This document shows, one piece after another, positions 11,884 through 24,346 of a stretch of DNA of 64,000 nt; the stretch's first letter is position 1; each line of letters begins with the position of its first letter. The position numbers and the translations under genes were made by a program. Under the pieces are notes generated by a model. It was not told the DNA's origin and searched no databases. It was given only the letters and a program-made list of their open reading frames with translations. Source of the DNA: Siphonodentalium dalli (Eukaryota; Mollusca; Scaphopoda; Gadilida; Siphonodentaliidae); the NCBI GenBank assembly GCA_032622095.1, contig CP136069.1, forward strand, positions 103,694,278-103,758,277, given 5' to 3'.

Positions 11884-13417
11884 GCCATTCATATATGCGG
11901 TGAAGTTCTCATATTATCTCCCAGTAATATCTGCCGGTCATACACGGTGGAGGTTCATATTATCCGCCGGTCATACGCGATGGAAGTTTTCTTATTATCC
12001 TCCGGTCATACGCGGGGGAGGTTCTGATATGAACATATTATCTGCCGGTCATATGCGGTGGCGGTTCATATTATCCACCGGTCATACGCAAGGGAGGTTC
12101 TCATATTATCCACCGGTCATACGCGAGGGAGGTTCTTATATTATCCTCCGGTCATACGTTGGGGAGGTTCTCATATGAACATATTATCCGCCGGTCATAC
12201 GCGGTGGAGGTTCATATTATCTGCTGGTCATACGCGAGGGAGGTTCTCATATTATCCTCTGGTCATACATTGGGGAGGTTCTCATATGAACATATTATTC
12301 GCCGGTCATACGCAGTGGAGGTTCATATTATCCACCGGTCATACACGGTGGAAGTTCTCATATGAACATATTATCCGCCGGTCATATGCGGTGGAGGTTC
12401 ATATTATCCTCCGGTCATACGCGAGGGAAGTTCTCATATTATCCTCCGATCATATGTGGGTGAGGTTCTGATATGAACATATTATCCGCCGGTCATACGC
12501 GGTGGAGGTTCATATTATCCGCCGGTCATGCGTGAGGGAGGTTCTCATATTATCCACCGGTCATACGCGAGGGAGGTTTTTATATTATCCTCCGGTCATA
12601 CGTTGGGGAGGTTCTCATATGAACATATTATCCACCGGTCATACGCGGTGGAGGTTCATATTATCCGCCGATCATACGCGAGGGAAGTTCTCATATTATC
12701 CTTCGGTCATATGTGGGGGAGGTTCTGATATGAACATATTATCCGCCGGTCATACACGGTGGAGGTTCATATTATCCACCGGTCATACGTAGGGGAGGTT
12801 CTCATATGAACATTATCCGCCGGTCATACGCAGTGGAGGTTCTCATATGAACATATTATCCGCCGGTCATACGCGGTGGAGGTTCATATTATCGCCGGTC
12901 ATACGCGAGGGAAGTTCTCATATTATCCTTCGGTCATAGGTGGGGGAGGTTCTGATATGAACATATTATCTGCCGGTCATACGCGGTGGAGGTTCATATC
13001 ATCCACCGGTCATACGCGGTGGAGGTTCTCATATGAACATATTATCCACCGATCATATGCGAGGGAGGTTCTCATATTATCCACCGGTCACACCCGAGGG
13101 AGGATATGACCGGCGGATAATATGTTCATATGAGGACCTCCCCAACGTATGACCAGAGGATAATATGAGAATCTCCCTCGCGTATGACCGGTGGATAATA
13201 TGAACCTCCACCGGATATGACAGGCAGATAATATGTTCATATCAGAACCTCCCCCGCGTATGACCGGAGGATAAAATGAGAACTTCCCTCGTGTATGACC
13301 GGCGTTAATAATATGAACCTCCACCGCGTATGACCTGTAGATAATATGTTCATATGAGAACCTCCCCCGTGTATGACTGGCAGATAATATGAGAACCTCC
13401 ACCGCATATGAATGGCG
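11884..13417. repeat. Minisatellite core of the foldback, with orientation switch
   Basis: Units of about 37 or 46 bp are built on 'ccggtcatacgcggtggagg' and 'ttctcatatgaacatatt' and run forward to about 13103, then in the opposite orientation to 13417. The reading frames across it are repeat artefacts. The head-to-head junction makes the centre of the element a potential hairpin. Confidence 0.9.
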
Positions 13418-13491
13418 GACACATAAGTTTTTAAGTCGATAAACACTATTTGATTTGAATATTTTTTTGAATAGTCTTACCATTGACATAT

Positions 13492-13794
13492 TCATTCGTT
13501 CAAACCTGTTGATCTATTTTGTAACTTGGCTTTTAGTCGCTGGGCTCCGGCATCTGGGCTTTTAGTCACAACTGAAATAAAAATAAGTGAGAATATCTTT
13601 GAGCGAATTTCTGCAACAATTTCACCGCCTGGTGGGACCCATTTAAAAAAAATACATTCCCTGTGTCTAATCCTACATTTTGATATACCATACATCCCAT
13701 TATATTGAATATACCAGCTGAAATCGATCCTGTAATTGTAAACATCGAGTCTATTTTTAGCTGTTTTATCGGCGCGTGTTTGCGTGTTCGCCAT
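13492..13794 (-). CDS. 100-codon reading frame in right foldback arm, uncertain
   Basis: Arm partner of the frame at 11506-11808: same length, ATG start and end, with substitutions spread along it. No domain recognised. It is listed because both copies stay open; coding status is not established. Confidence 0.25.
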   Translation of the reverse strand: MANTQTRADKTAKNRLDVYNYRIDFSWYIQYNGMYGISKCRIRHRECIFFKWVPPGGEIVAEIRSKIFSLIFISVVTKSPDAGAQRLKAKLQNRSTGLNE

Positions 13795-14567
13795 TACAAT
13801 ATTCGCACTAAAACAGCCATATTGTAGCTAAAACGAATGCACAGTATTCCACTGCGTTATTTGATACCCAAAACTTGTTGTTTGCTAGCGTATTCATCGA
13901 GAAATCTAAATTCTAAACATTAATGTCGAACGCAGTTTTTCGTGTTTGTGGCATTTTATGTTAGGTCAGTTGTCGACCGAATAATGTAACTTCCGGTGTC
14001 CGGTCAATGACGGGGTTAATATGTGTGGATAGGGCGAATGTGGACCTTTCGTGAGACACCAAAAGGAGCCCTCTACGCGCTGTATTCCTCGAGATATCGG
14101 CCGTCCCACGCAATTTGAAAATCCCGTCCCACAGATTGTCATGCTATCCCAAATTCCACCCCATGTTAGGTCAGTTGTCGATCAAATAATGCAACTTCTG
14201 GTGTCAGGTCAGTGGCGGGGTTAATATGTGTGGATAAGGCGAATGTGGGCATTTCGTTAGACACCAAAATGAGCTCCCTACGCCTTGTATTCCTCGAGAT
14301 ATCGGTCGTCCCACGCAATTTGAAATTCTGTCCCGCAGATTGTCGTTTTGTCCCATATCCCATCCCATCCCGCAGATTGTCATGTCCCAATTAATGTATA
14401 ATGTATTAATTGTTGACACCTATAGATTTTCATTATGCGTATTCTGACCATATATATAAATTTAAAGATATCATCACTAACTATGCATGCATGCATTGGT
14501 ATTGAATTTAAACACCGTTATATGATACTAGTACCGTGATGTTGGTTTTTAACCCCCGATATAACTT

Positions 14568-17500
14568 ATTTCAGCCAATTTGGCCGGTTACTTCATGTGA
14601 GTTTTTCATCTGACGTGTGTGTCGGAATAATGATGTGGAGGATTTATGTAAATGTTAGCCCAAACTACATTTCCAAGTAACGATGGTTTTGTTGTTTATT
14701 TTGAGGAATAATACCGCGTCAGATGAATTCAGCCCAAATATGTTAACAGTTGTCGTGTAAAACATTCGGCAGTAAGTTAGCGTTATTTAGTATTTGTGGA
14801 TGTCCTTTAACATGGGGAAAATAGACTACTGCGCTTGAACGAGCATGTGAATTGTCGTTTTTAATGTATAGCAACTTTATAATCAATAACAGAGGCATTC
14901 TCTGTCAAATAAGGTCGCTCTATTTACGATACCAATTGGGGAACTTTGTAAATTAAATTACGCGTAAACTTAACCTGCTGCAAATAGAAAATGTGTCGGA
15001 ATCGGCGTACTCGCCCCAGGGCTAACTCGCCCAATCGGCGCGTGCCAACTCGGAATAAAAGGCCAACTCGGAATAAAAGATGCATACGGGGTGTTATATG
15101 GCGTTTGGTCCGTTGTTTCTCAATGAATATTATTGAAATTTGGTGTATATGTCCGGGCTGGGACATGGAATACAACAACGTTTGAATTGTTTTTAAATTT
15201 ACAAATTTGTTTATTTTATTCATTTTGTTTTCGTTCTGAAACACACTATAAAGTGTATATAATATAATAACGAACACGAGACATACATAATTTATGAACT
15301 GTTAACAAATGATATCAAATTCAATACATGACAAAGATGACTCAGTGGAGTTTATAAAGTGAACATAAAATCATTGAGGTAAGAATCTTTTTAAGGAATT
15401 CAACTTTATTTAATGATAATAAACACATAAATTAAAATAACAAACATGAGACATACATGATTTATAAACTGTTAACAAAAGATATCAAACTCAATACATG
15501 ACAAAGATGACTCAGTGAAGTTTATAAAGTGAACATAAAAATATTAAGGTAAAAATCTTTTTAAGCATTACTAAACCGTTTAGCACAGTCCACTTCACTC
15601 ATCCGATCATCACTAAACTTCATATTTATCTTGATATTGATCTATCAGATGAGAGCTATCAAATATTTTTTTAATTTTATAGGAAAAAATGGTCGCCGGC
15701 GGCCATATTGCATTTACGTTATATGTTATCGCGTCATGTCGATATCTAGTATTACTTAGAAATTTCACCTTTCCAGATTCATAATTGCTCCATTGACTGT
15801 AACAGATGGAATTATTCCCCTCTTCGGATAGAGTGTCACTGAAACTTTATTTTGTCAGACTGTCTGTATAGTCACTGATTATATATGGCAATAATCTGTA
15901 ATAAGATGTAGCACTATTTTATTTTATATTTACATGCAGTGCTGTTTTTATACAACAATTCTAATCCCCCCTAGATCATCATGTGATCGACCATACATCG
16001 CGCGAGGACCTGGTTGAATTAAGGGGGGTTTTATGGATAACTTCTGTCCTCAAGCTAGATTATACTTATGACATTTAATGGCATGTTTCTAACATGGAGG
16101 GTTAGATATGCGTGAGACACCACCACTCTTCAATTCACACCAAGTTATCAGCTGTCATATTCGGATATTAGAACCCATAGCCATGATATATGGTTTATTT
16201 TGTGTATACTAGTAATATTGTTATTTTCAGTACCTTTATATACCAGTACTGTGTATAACAATGCATATACATTAATCCATGTATACATGTATATTGATTC
16301 AACGGATTCAGTGGTTTTGTCCATCAGTCTATCAAATTTGCGGGGAAAACATGGCCACAAGCAGTACACCCTGTTAAATTTCGAATTTGAATTAATTGGC
16401 ACACCCTGCAGCCAGCTTTTATTGGATAACTTTTTCTCATGTGGATAGTTTGGGTCACCGCTAGATGTGAGCCATGTTTTGTTCTCAAGCTGTCCTTGTG
16501 AAGACATCACTGCCAGCGGTGATCTTGAATTTTACTATTTTTATGGCTAAATAATTTGGTTGATCCTACAGACGACACCCCTTGTCCGATCGTCACCAGA
16601 TTCCACAATGATCTTCTGGATAACCAGGGGGAGAGTAATCTAATTTTCCCGAATTTCGTTAAAAAACATTACCACAGGCAGCAATTTGGTATCTTACTGT
16701 TTGATCCTCTTTTGCGTGACTGAATTGTTTAGCAACTGTACAGTCATATCCCTCATCTGATAGTCACCACACTTTATATTGATCTTCGGGCTGACAACTA
16801 AATGGGAGCTATCGAATGCTTTGAATTTTTTTGGAAAACATTGTCGCCAGCAGTCATCTTCTATTTTGGTTTTTATATACATGTATATCTCTTCATTCGG
16901 ATAGCCAGTATTACGTAGGTACTTCAACTTTCCGCATTCCTGTCATCATTTGAAATATAAAAATTTACCTGATACCATGCACCCTTCAAAATTTGTTTCG
17001 TCGTATCTATTTTAATGACCCGTATGGTAATATTGATACAGATATATTTGTCAAACATTTCTTTGTACAATATACAGGTATTTAGTTTGTAACTAAATCT
17101 AGAAATATATAATAGTAGCTGGTGGACCCTACTTCGTCCGTGATGTTCCCTCTGATTTTCGGAGAATTGCGCGATTTAACCTTGAATTGACCATTTTAAA
17201 GGTGAACGTCATGTCGGGTCACGATTTGACCCGCCCAAAACACTCCCCGGACAAAAGTCACGACAAAAGTACCCGTCGAAATCCGCCCGGCTTTACCCGA
17301 TTTGACCTTGAATTGACAATTTTGAATGTCAAGATCAGGTCAGGGTCATAATTTGACCCACCCGAAACACTCCTGGGACAAAAGTAACAGTAGGTATTAT
17401 ATTTCGTTGAAATACTTCGTTTTACCAGATTTGACCTTGAATTGATCTTTTTGAATGTCAAAGTCAGGTCGGGATCAAGATTTGACCCGTCCAAATAGTC

Positions 17501-17840
17501 CAGAAACATGCCTACATCAGCACGTTCGAGAACATGGTCCCACGTGAAATTGGACCCGTCAATATTGCTCCCGGGATCGAAGTAGTCCTACACACAAATT
17601 TTTAGTCGGATCGGTCAAGGTCCAGAAACATGCCTATGAGCGAGGTCAAGTTGACACGTTAAATACCAAATCCGAGTCGGATCAGTCGAGCAGTGTTAGA
17701 GTCTATAACACATACACATATGCATTCATGCATACACACATACATACAGACAGGTGTTCCAAAATGTATAATCGATAGCTACAACAATTCTATGGTAGAT
17801 AGTTCACGGCCGACCTGATGCATGCATCTTAGTTTTCTTG
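14568..17840 (-). repeat. 3.27-kb repeated element, left (inverted) copy
   Basis: Reverse complement of 45907-49171 along its whole length with few differences. Ends read on its own strand: CAAGAAAACTAAGATGC (at 17840) and GGCCAAATTGGCTGAAAT (at 14568). It contains a Helitron-like unit (17115-17775) and three diverged internal units of 0.5-1 kb with phrases such as 'gacaatgttttcc' and 'gatagctcccatct'. Frames of 77-120 codons are mirrored in the two copies but show no recognisable domain. Both flanks carry a similar 'atcacggta.tagtatc' sequence (14521-14540; 17843-17862), a possible remnant of another element at the insertion site. Confidence 0.85.
17115..17775 (-). mobile_element. Helitron-like element inside the left 3.27-kb copy
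   Basis: On the minus strand it begins A|TCGATTATACATTTTGG and ends with the hairpin CCCGGACGAAGTAGGG and CTAC. The final C departs from the CTRR rule. The interior has the usual GGTCA/TGACC units. The same element sits at 45972-46622 in the other copy. Confidence 0.6.
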
Positions 17841-18126
17841 TAAGATACTATTACCGTGATATTAGTTTTGAAACAACGTTTATTAGTATTGGTAACCATT
17901 GTCCAGGGTAGCGAGAGAATTCGTTTGAAATTGACTTCTCTGTTAGTAATCAGGCCCGTTTGATATACGTCTCTGGCACGTGCTACGTTTTTTTTATTAT
18001 GTATACGTCGTGCCAGGTATATGTGTCGTAATCGAATAGTTCGAACAATTTTAGCATCTCTGATACAAAATGCCGTCTGCTACAGTCATTTCCCTGATAC
18101 GCCCTGATCGTGTCATCTGGCAATAC

Positions 18127-18564
18127 AAGAAAACTAAGATGCATGCATCAGGTCGCCCGTGAACTATCTACCATAGAATTGTTGTAGCTATCGATTATAC
18201 ATTTTGGAACACCTGTCTGTATGTATATATGTGTGTATGTATGAATGCATGTGTGTATGTGTTATAGACTCTAACACTGCTCGACCGATCCGACTCGTGT
18301 CAACTTGACCTCGCTCATAGGCATCTTTCTGGACCTTGACCGATCCGACTAAAAATTTGTGTGTATGACTACTTCGATCCCGGAAGCAATATGGACACGT
18401 CCAATTTCATGTAGGACCATGTCCTCGAACGTGCTGATATAGGCATGTTTCTGGACCAATTGAACAATAGTTTGGCCAGACGCTGTATATACTGGGTACT
18501 GTCCAGATGGAGGCGATCACAAAAAATCCCTAAATAGCCCGAATGAAGTCGAGTACATCAGCTA
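18127..18564 (+). repeat. Third, partial copy of the 3.27-kb element, ending in a Helitron-like end
   Basis: It starts with the same CAAGAAAACTAAGATGC end and forms a local inverted repeat with the inner end of the left copy (17500-17840) across a 286-bp spacer. From 18191 it is a Helitron-like unit (A|TCGATTATACATTTTGG) whose 3' end, CATCAGCTA at 18556-18564, is cut by the foldback insertion; the missing last base is found beyond that element at 23628. Confidence 0.7.
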
Positions 18565-21500
18565 TAGTGGGGGGGATAGTTGCAAAATCGTTCACTTTGT
18601 GATAGAAGCGCCAAACTTTCAGAGTTTGTTAAGTGGTTGGTGAGTATCACTAAACTGGCTGGTTCCAGATTTTGGATGTCACCTTGACCTTCAATTTGAC
18701 CTTGACCTTTTTGAAAATCTCAGTTTTTGGGTTGGGTGGTTTATGCCATCATTTTCTTGTGAAAATCGCCTCTTCTCACAGTTTTCTCAATTCAGTTATA
18801 GTTGGGAGGTGACCACGGTTCATTTGGGCCAAAACATATCTAAATTTTCTTAAGATGGCCGCCAATATGGCCGCCGGATGTTGGAAATATGACATTTTTT
18901 CACAAATATCTTCTAGTTCAATTCATGCTGTTTGGAACTGGTTGAGTAATGCAACTTTATTTTGTGTTTTGTATATTAACCGATCATTGGAGCAATTAAA
19001 TATGCAATTATTGTGGTCCTAGCCCCTTCCGATCCCTCAAAACTTCGATTTTACAGGATGCGGTATAAAATTCCACAAAAAATCACAATTGGGATTCTAG
19101 TCATATTTCAACAAGAAATGAATAAAACTTTGTAATGTAAGTGAGGCATATCATCACCTATGAATATTCCAAATCACTGGAACCAAATTCTTACTTTGGC
19201 TCAAAATGGCTGCCAATATGGCTGCCAAAATATGGAAAATGGTAAATATTACACCAGCGTCTCTTGCAATCGTTTGCAAGTTGTGGTTGAGATGTAGAAT
19301 TGGCAATTCTACATTCTATACATTGAATACTAACATGTCTGATGCACCATGGTTAATTGTTACTATTGACACTACTGACATCGTCAAAAATATTGGACTT
19401 TTCTCTCAAAAACTTGACATAAATATTGGCAAAAATTCACTTTTCAGACCATTTTTTTCAGGTAAAATGTAACTATCATTGGATTGAATGGTGTTTATTG
19501 TTTTGGTCTATCTTAAATGTGTCTCACTACGGTGTCTATAGACCAAATTGCTCAAGATGGCTTCCAAAATGGCAACCAAATTTGTAAAATGTTAATTTTT
19601 TACATATATCCCGAACATTCTCTGCATTATCCGAAAATGTAGCAAAATGTGACTCACTTGGTTATTATACATGTTAGTTAATTAACTGACAACTAAATGT
19701 TCTATTCTGGTTGTCCCACTTCCGTATGGGGCAAAATAAAGTATGTAATTTTGCCGAGCACCTCTTTTGTGATTTTGGCCATAGTTATTGAAAGGAAATG
19801 GGCAGAACTTTGAGACAGAATTGAGATGGACCATAATATTTGGCTATTCTGGTCCATTATGCTAATAAAATGTCAACTGAATACAGTGTGGATGCCAATA
19901 TCGTAGCCAGGGAGTTACTCTATGATCATACGTGAGGAGAATAGGTATACAGTGAGTTATTGTATGTCATGACTTATGTGAATAGGTATACAGTGAGTGA
20001 CTATATGGTTATGAGTGGGTTGTCCATTGTAAGATGCATCTATGTATACAAGGAGATGTCATGGTCATGTGTGAGGTGAATCGATATGCATGGAGTGACT
20101 GTATGGTGTATGATTGTGTATATCCAGTACGGGTGCACCAGGTGTGCCTGTATGGGCATTGGTGTGGTGTATGGATATAGCTACATGGTCATCTATGTGT
20201 TGATTATGTATATATGGAGTGACTGTAAAGGCATGGGTGGGATGTACATGTGTTGTCTGTATGATCATGGATGGGTGTGTTGGTAAATAGGGTGTGATTT
20301 TATGGTTACGGGTAATGTGTATAGGTATACATGGAATGACTGTATGGTCATATGATTGAATATGATTACCTGGAGTAAGCTGGGTGGACATTATCGAGTG
20401 TGTGGGTATATAGGGAGTGTCCTTGTGGTAACGGGTGGGGTGCATATTTATATATTTCATGGATGTATTATTATTGGTGGGTGTATAGGGATTAGCTGTA
20501 TTATCATGGATGACATGCATGATTATACAGTTAATTGCTGAATTGTCATGTGCGAGGTGTATATGCAAGTATGGATTGTATGAGTGGTTGTGTGTATATC
20601 TGGCAGGGCTGAATGGCCATTAGTGAGGTTTACTTGTATGCTTGGAGTGAATCTATGGTCTAGGGTGGGCTGTATATGTATATCGATTGGTTATATGACT
20701 ATGTGTGTCGATATAGGTATACAGGTAGTGATTGTATGGTCAATGGTGAGATGAGTAGATGTAGGTATACAAGTAGTGACTGTATGATCATAAATATAAT
20801 GGACATCTATACAGGGGTGACTATTAAAATGGTCATGTGTCAGGCGTATGAGTATACCTGGTGTTCCTGTTTGGTGACTCATGGCGGTATGGTCATGTGT
20901 AGGCTATAACAGTATACACATGTGTTGCTTTATTGTCATTGGCAAGGGATACGCGTATATAGCAAGTGGCTATATGGCCATGGATAAAGTGCATATGCAT
21001 ACATGGAGTGACTATACTGACATGGTTGGGGTGTATTAGTATATATTGAGTGACTATGCGGATACAGGGAGTGACATGGCCAATGTTGAGGTGAATATGT
21101 ATGCAAGGATTGACCATGGTCGTGTATGAATGTTTTGAATAGGTACACACGGTGTGACTATATGGCCATAGGTCAGGTACCATTGTTGAAGGTATGTGTA
21201 TGAAGCGAGTGGCTATATGGCCATTGGTGATGTGCATATGTATACCCGGAGTGACTTTATGGTCATTGTTGATGTATATATTGATTTATTTGACCACGTG
21301 TTTGGAGAATAGGTATACAGGGGATGACCTTATGGCCAACGGTGAGCTGAATGGGTATACAAGGAATGACTATATGGTTATCGGTCATGTTTAGGAGTAT
21401 CCCCGGTGTGCCTGTATCGTGACGCGTGGCTGTAATGTCACCCATGGTCATGGGTCAGGTGCACAGTTATACAGTGGGTCAATATAATGTTATGTCTGTG

Positions 21501-23624
21501 GTGTTTATGTATATATGTAATGACTGTGTGGTAATAGGTGGCCATCGTGTTCCGTGTTTAACGCCCCCCCCCATGTATATAAACACCATCAAGATAGAGA
21601 ACTCTCTGACATGACCTCTCCATTGATTAACATATCCTTGAGTTATTGTGCCACCCAAGGTACACATGTACAACCCACCCATTACCTCAGTCACTCCATA
21701 TGTACATAAACACAACACAAATGACAACATAGCCACCCACTTTATACACGTACACCTGATCATACAGCCATACTTGGTTATACCCGTACATACCACAAAT
21801 GACGATACAGCCACGAGTCACCGTGTATAACACCAGGTATACACATACACCCGATACATGGTCATATAGTCACTCTATGTATACACATTCACTACATTCA
21901 CGATCATACGGTCACGCGATGTATACCTATTCACCTCACCATGGACTATACAGCCACTAGATGTATACCTATTTGCCATATCCATTACCATAGAGTCAAT
22001 CCAGGTATACATATGCACATCACCAATGGTGAGCCCTTCCAGATATACCAATACCCGCACATACGACCTCTCATAAGTTCCACACTTGCCATACTCATGA
22101 TCATGCATCTACTCTCCACACACCATCAATGATAACACACCCACAACATATATAAATATACAACCCACCGTTGCCAACAGGGCACTCCCCATATACCCAC
22201 ACATCATCCATGACCATACAATAACTCGCGGTATACATATTATCCTCATTTACGATCATAGAGGTAACTCCCTGGCTGTCATCTTCGCTTCCATCCTGTA
22301 TCCAGTTGATAAATATGTATCATAATGGGCCAGACTACCCACATCTCATGGTTTATCTCAGTTCCTTCTCAAAGTTCTGCCCATTTCCTTTCAATAATAT
22401 GGCCATAATCACAAAAGAGGTTATCCGCAAAATTCCATACTGCAACTTTAAAATGAATGTCATGCCCCATACGTAACTAGGATAAACATAATAGAACATA
22501 GTTGTCAGTTAATTAACTAACAGGTATAATAACCAAGTGAGTCACAATTTGCTACCTGTTGGGATAACTCAGAGAATAATTTTCTGGATATGTGTAAAAC
22601 ATTTACTTTTTACAAATTTGGTTGCCATTTTGGAAGCCATCTTGAGCAATTTAGTCTATAAACACCATAGTGTGACACATTTAAGATAGGTCAAAACAAT
22701 AAACACATTTGATACCAAAGGTAGTTGCATTTTATTTGAAAAAATGGTCGAACCCTGAAAAGTGATTTTTTGCCGATATTTATGTCAAGTTTGTGAGAGA
22801 AAAATCCAATATATCTGGTGATGTCAGTGGTGACAATAGTAACAATGAAACATGGTGTATCAGACATGTTAGTATTCAGCGTATAGAATACAGATTAGTC
22901 AATTTTATACATCAACCGCAACTTGTAAGCAATTGCATGACACCCTGGTGCAATATTTTGACAGCCATTTTGAGCCAAGGAAAGATTTTTGGTTCCAGAG
23001 AGTTGGAATATTCATAGGTAATGATATGCCTCACTTGTATTACAATGTTCTCTTTTCATTTCTAGTTGAAATATGACTAGAATCCCAATTGTGATTTTTT
23101 TGTAAAATTTTGTACCGCATTCTGTAAAATAGAATTTTTGAGGGATTGGAAGGGGTTAGGACCCCAATAATTGCATATTTAATTGCTCCAATGATCAGTT
23201 AATATACAAAACACAAAATAAAGTTGCATTACTCAACCAGTTCCAAACAGCATGAATTGAACTAGAAGATATTTGTGAAAAAATGTCATATTTTCAACTT
23301 CCGGCGGCCATATTGGCGGCCATCTTAAGAAAATTTAGATATGTTTTGGCCCAAATGAACCGTGGTCACCTCCCAACTATAACTGAATTGAGAAAACTGT
23401 GAGAAGAGGCGATTTTCACAAGAAAATGATGGCATAAACCACCCAACCCAAAAACTGAGATTTTCAAAAAGGTCAAGGTCAAATTGAAGGTCAAGGTGAC
23501 CTCCAAAATCTGGAACCAGCCAGTTTAGTGATACTCACCAACCACTTAACAAATTCTGAAAGTTTGGCGCTTCTATCACAAAGTGAACGATTTTTATGTT
23601 TTCCTGTAATTATCCCCCCCACTA
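18565..23624. mobile_element. 5.06-kb foldback transposon with minisatellite core
   Basis: The terminal inverted repeat is 5' TAGTGGGGGGGATA (18565; complement ending 23624). The arms of about 1.3 kb (18565-19905 and 22270-23624) match over most of their length, including 'ggtcaaggtcaaattgaagg' near 23471 and its complement near 18680. The flanks are CTA (18562-18564) and CTA (23625-23627), a 3-bp target duplication. Removing the element restores a Helitron junction. No transposase seen. A diverged half copy lies at 5140-7132. Confidence 0.8.
19905..22270. repeat. Minisatellite core (about 55-60-bp units) in two orientations
   Basis: Diverged units contain 'ggtatacagtgagtgac' and 'tatggtcatg'. 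They run one way to about 21560 and the opposite way afterwards, switching next to a C9 run. Long frames here (for instance 20065-20568 minus) are His/Thr/Ile-rich repeat translations, not genes. Confidence 0.85.
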
Positions 23625-23628
23625 CTAG

Positions 23629-23996
23629 TCTAATATATATTTTGGACATTTGTCTGTCTGTTTGCCTGTTAGCTATGGCCGGGAAAACTGCCGGACAGAT
23701 TTGACGAAATTTGATACCAAGGGGAAATTATTTCCAGGGAGTATTTTGGACGGGACGGACAAATCTTGATCCCGACCTGACTTTGACATTCAAAAAGATC
23801 AATTTAAGGTCAAATCTGGTAAAACGGAAGGATTTCAACGAAATTTGATACCTACCGTTACTTTTGTCACAGGAGTGTTTCGGATGGGTCAAATCATGAC
23901 CCCGACCTGATCTTGACATTCAAAATTGTCAATTAAAGGTCAAACCGGGTAAAGCCGGGCGGATTTCGACGGGTACTTTTGTCGGGCACTTTTTAC
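23629..23996 (+). mobile_element. Helitron-like element, 5' part
   Basis: It begins TCTAATATATATTTTGG right after CTAG (23625-23628) and carries 'gtctgtctgttt' and GGTCA units. Its 3' end is missing, cut where the minus-strand LINE fragment begins. Confidence 0.65.
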
Positions 23997-24345
23997 CTGT
24001 ATTTACCTGTATTCTTGAGCCTTATAAGCTTTCGCTTGTTGTGGCTAATACGTTAGTCCTTTATTTCAAATTTGTGTTGCGCATGTCATTGAAATCGTAG
24101 TGGAATTTATTTTCTTTGTCTCTCCATTGGTCATTAAGAATTGATTTAAATTCATTGATCGTATTTGCCGAGACGCATATATCCGTTAGACCGTTCCATG
24201 AATTTATATTTCTCGCTACAAAATTGTTGCTTGTCCTTGTACTAGTGAATAGTTCCTTTCTTAATTTTTTACTGTGCCCTCTTGTTCGACTCTCTTTATC
24301 CATTATCATTGGTAGATCAGCTTCATCATATCCTTACCTAACCGT
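23997..24345 (-). pseudogene. LINE (non-LTR retrotransposon) ORF2 C-terminus and 3' tail
   Basis: On the minus strand, from about 24345 to a stop near 24061, the translation has the pattern of the end of a CR1/L2/Jockey-type reverse transcriptase polypeptide: an Arg-Gly-His-Ser motif, a Lys/Arg-rich stretch, a 'WNGL' motif, then a 'FKSILNDQW' motif. Downstream is a short 3' tail ending in two copies of the 10-mer 'aatacaggta' next to the truncated Helitron, as expected for a 5'-truncated LINE insertion. An in-frame stop lies upstream of the conserved part. It is a dead fragment. Confidence 0.75.
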
Positions 24346-24346
24346 A

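Larger units (their letters stand above)
10911..14388. mobile_element. 3.48-kb foldback transposon with 8-bp target duplication
   Basis: The termini are inverted (5' GGGACATGACAATCTGCGGG at 10911; its complement ends at 14388) and are flanked by the direct repeat AATTAATG at 10903-10910 and 14389-14396. The arms are about 1 kb each (10911-11890 and 13410-14388); between them lies a minisatellite that itself turns round at about 13103. The terminal zone contains a second, internal copy of the end sequence (near 11160 and 14120). The 8-bp duplication and GGG end fit several DDE superfamilies (Merlin, hAT, P, MuDR). No transposase is visible, so it is non-autonomous. Confidence 0.85.

Noticed and set aside
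11876-13495. Several 60-137-codon frames
   Set aside because: They are translations of the minisatellite and its inverted part, with the same peptide repeated in all frames.
10911-14388. CRISPR-like appearance of regular repeats
   Set aside because: The units are contiguous, diverged and strand-switching, without unique spacers, in an animal genome; this is a minisatellite.
14521-17862. Similar 'atcacggta.tagtatc' flanks as a target duplication of the left 3.27-kb copy
   Set aside because: They match imperfectly over about 25 bp and are absent at the right copy, so they look like a pre-existing repeat at the site, not a target duplication.
20065-20568. 167-codon His/Thr/Ile-rich reading frame
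   Set aside because: It lies wholly in the minisatellite core of the 18.6-23.6 kb foldback and only reflects the repeat unit; similar frames appear on the other strand.
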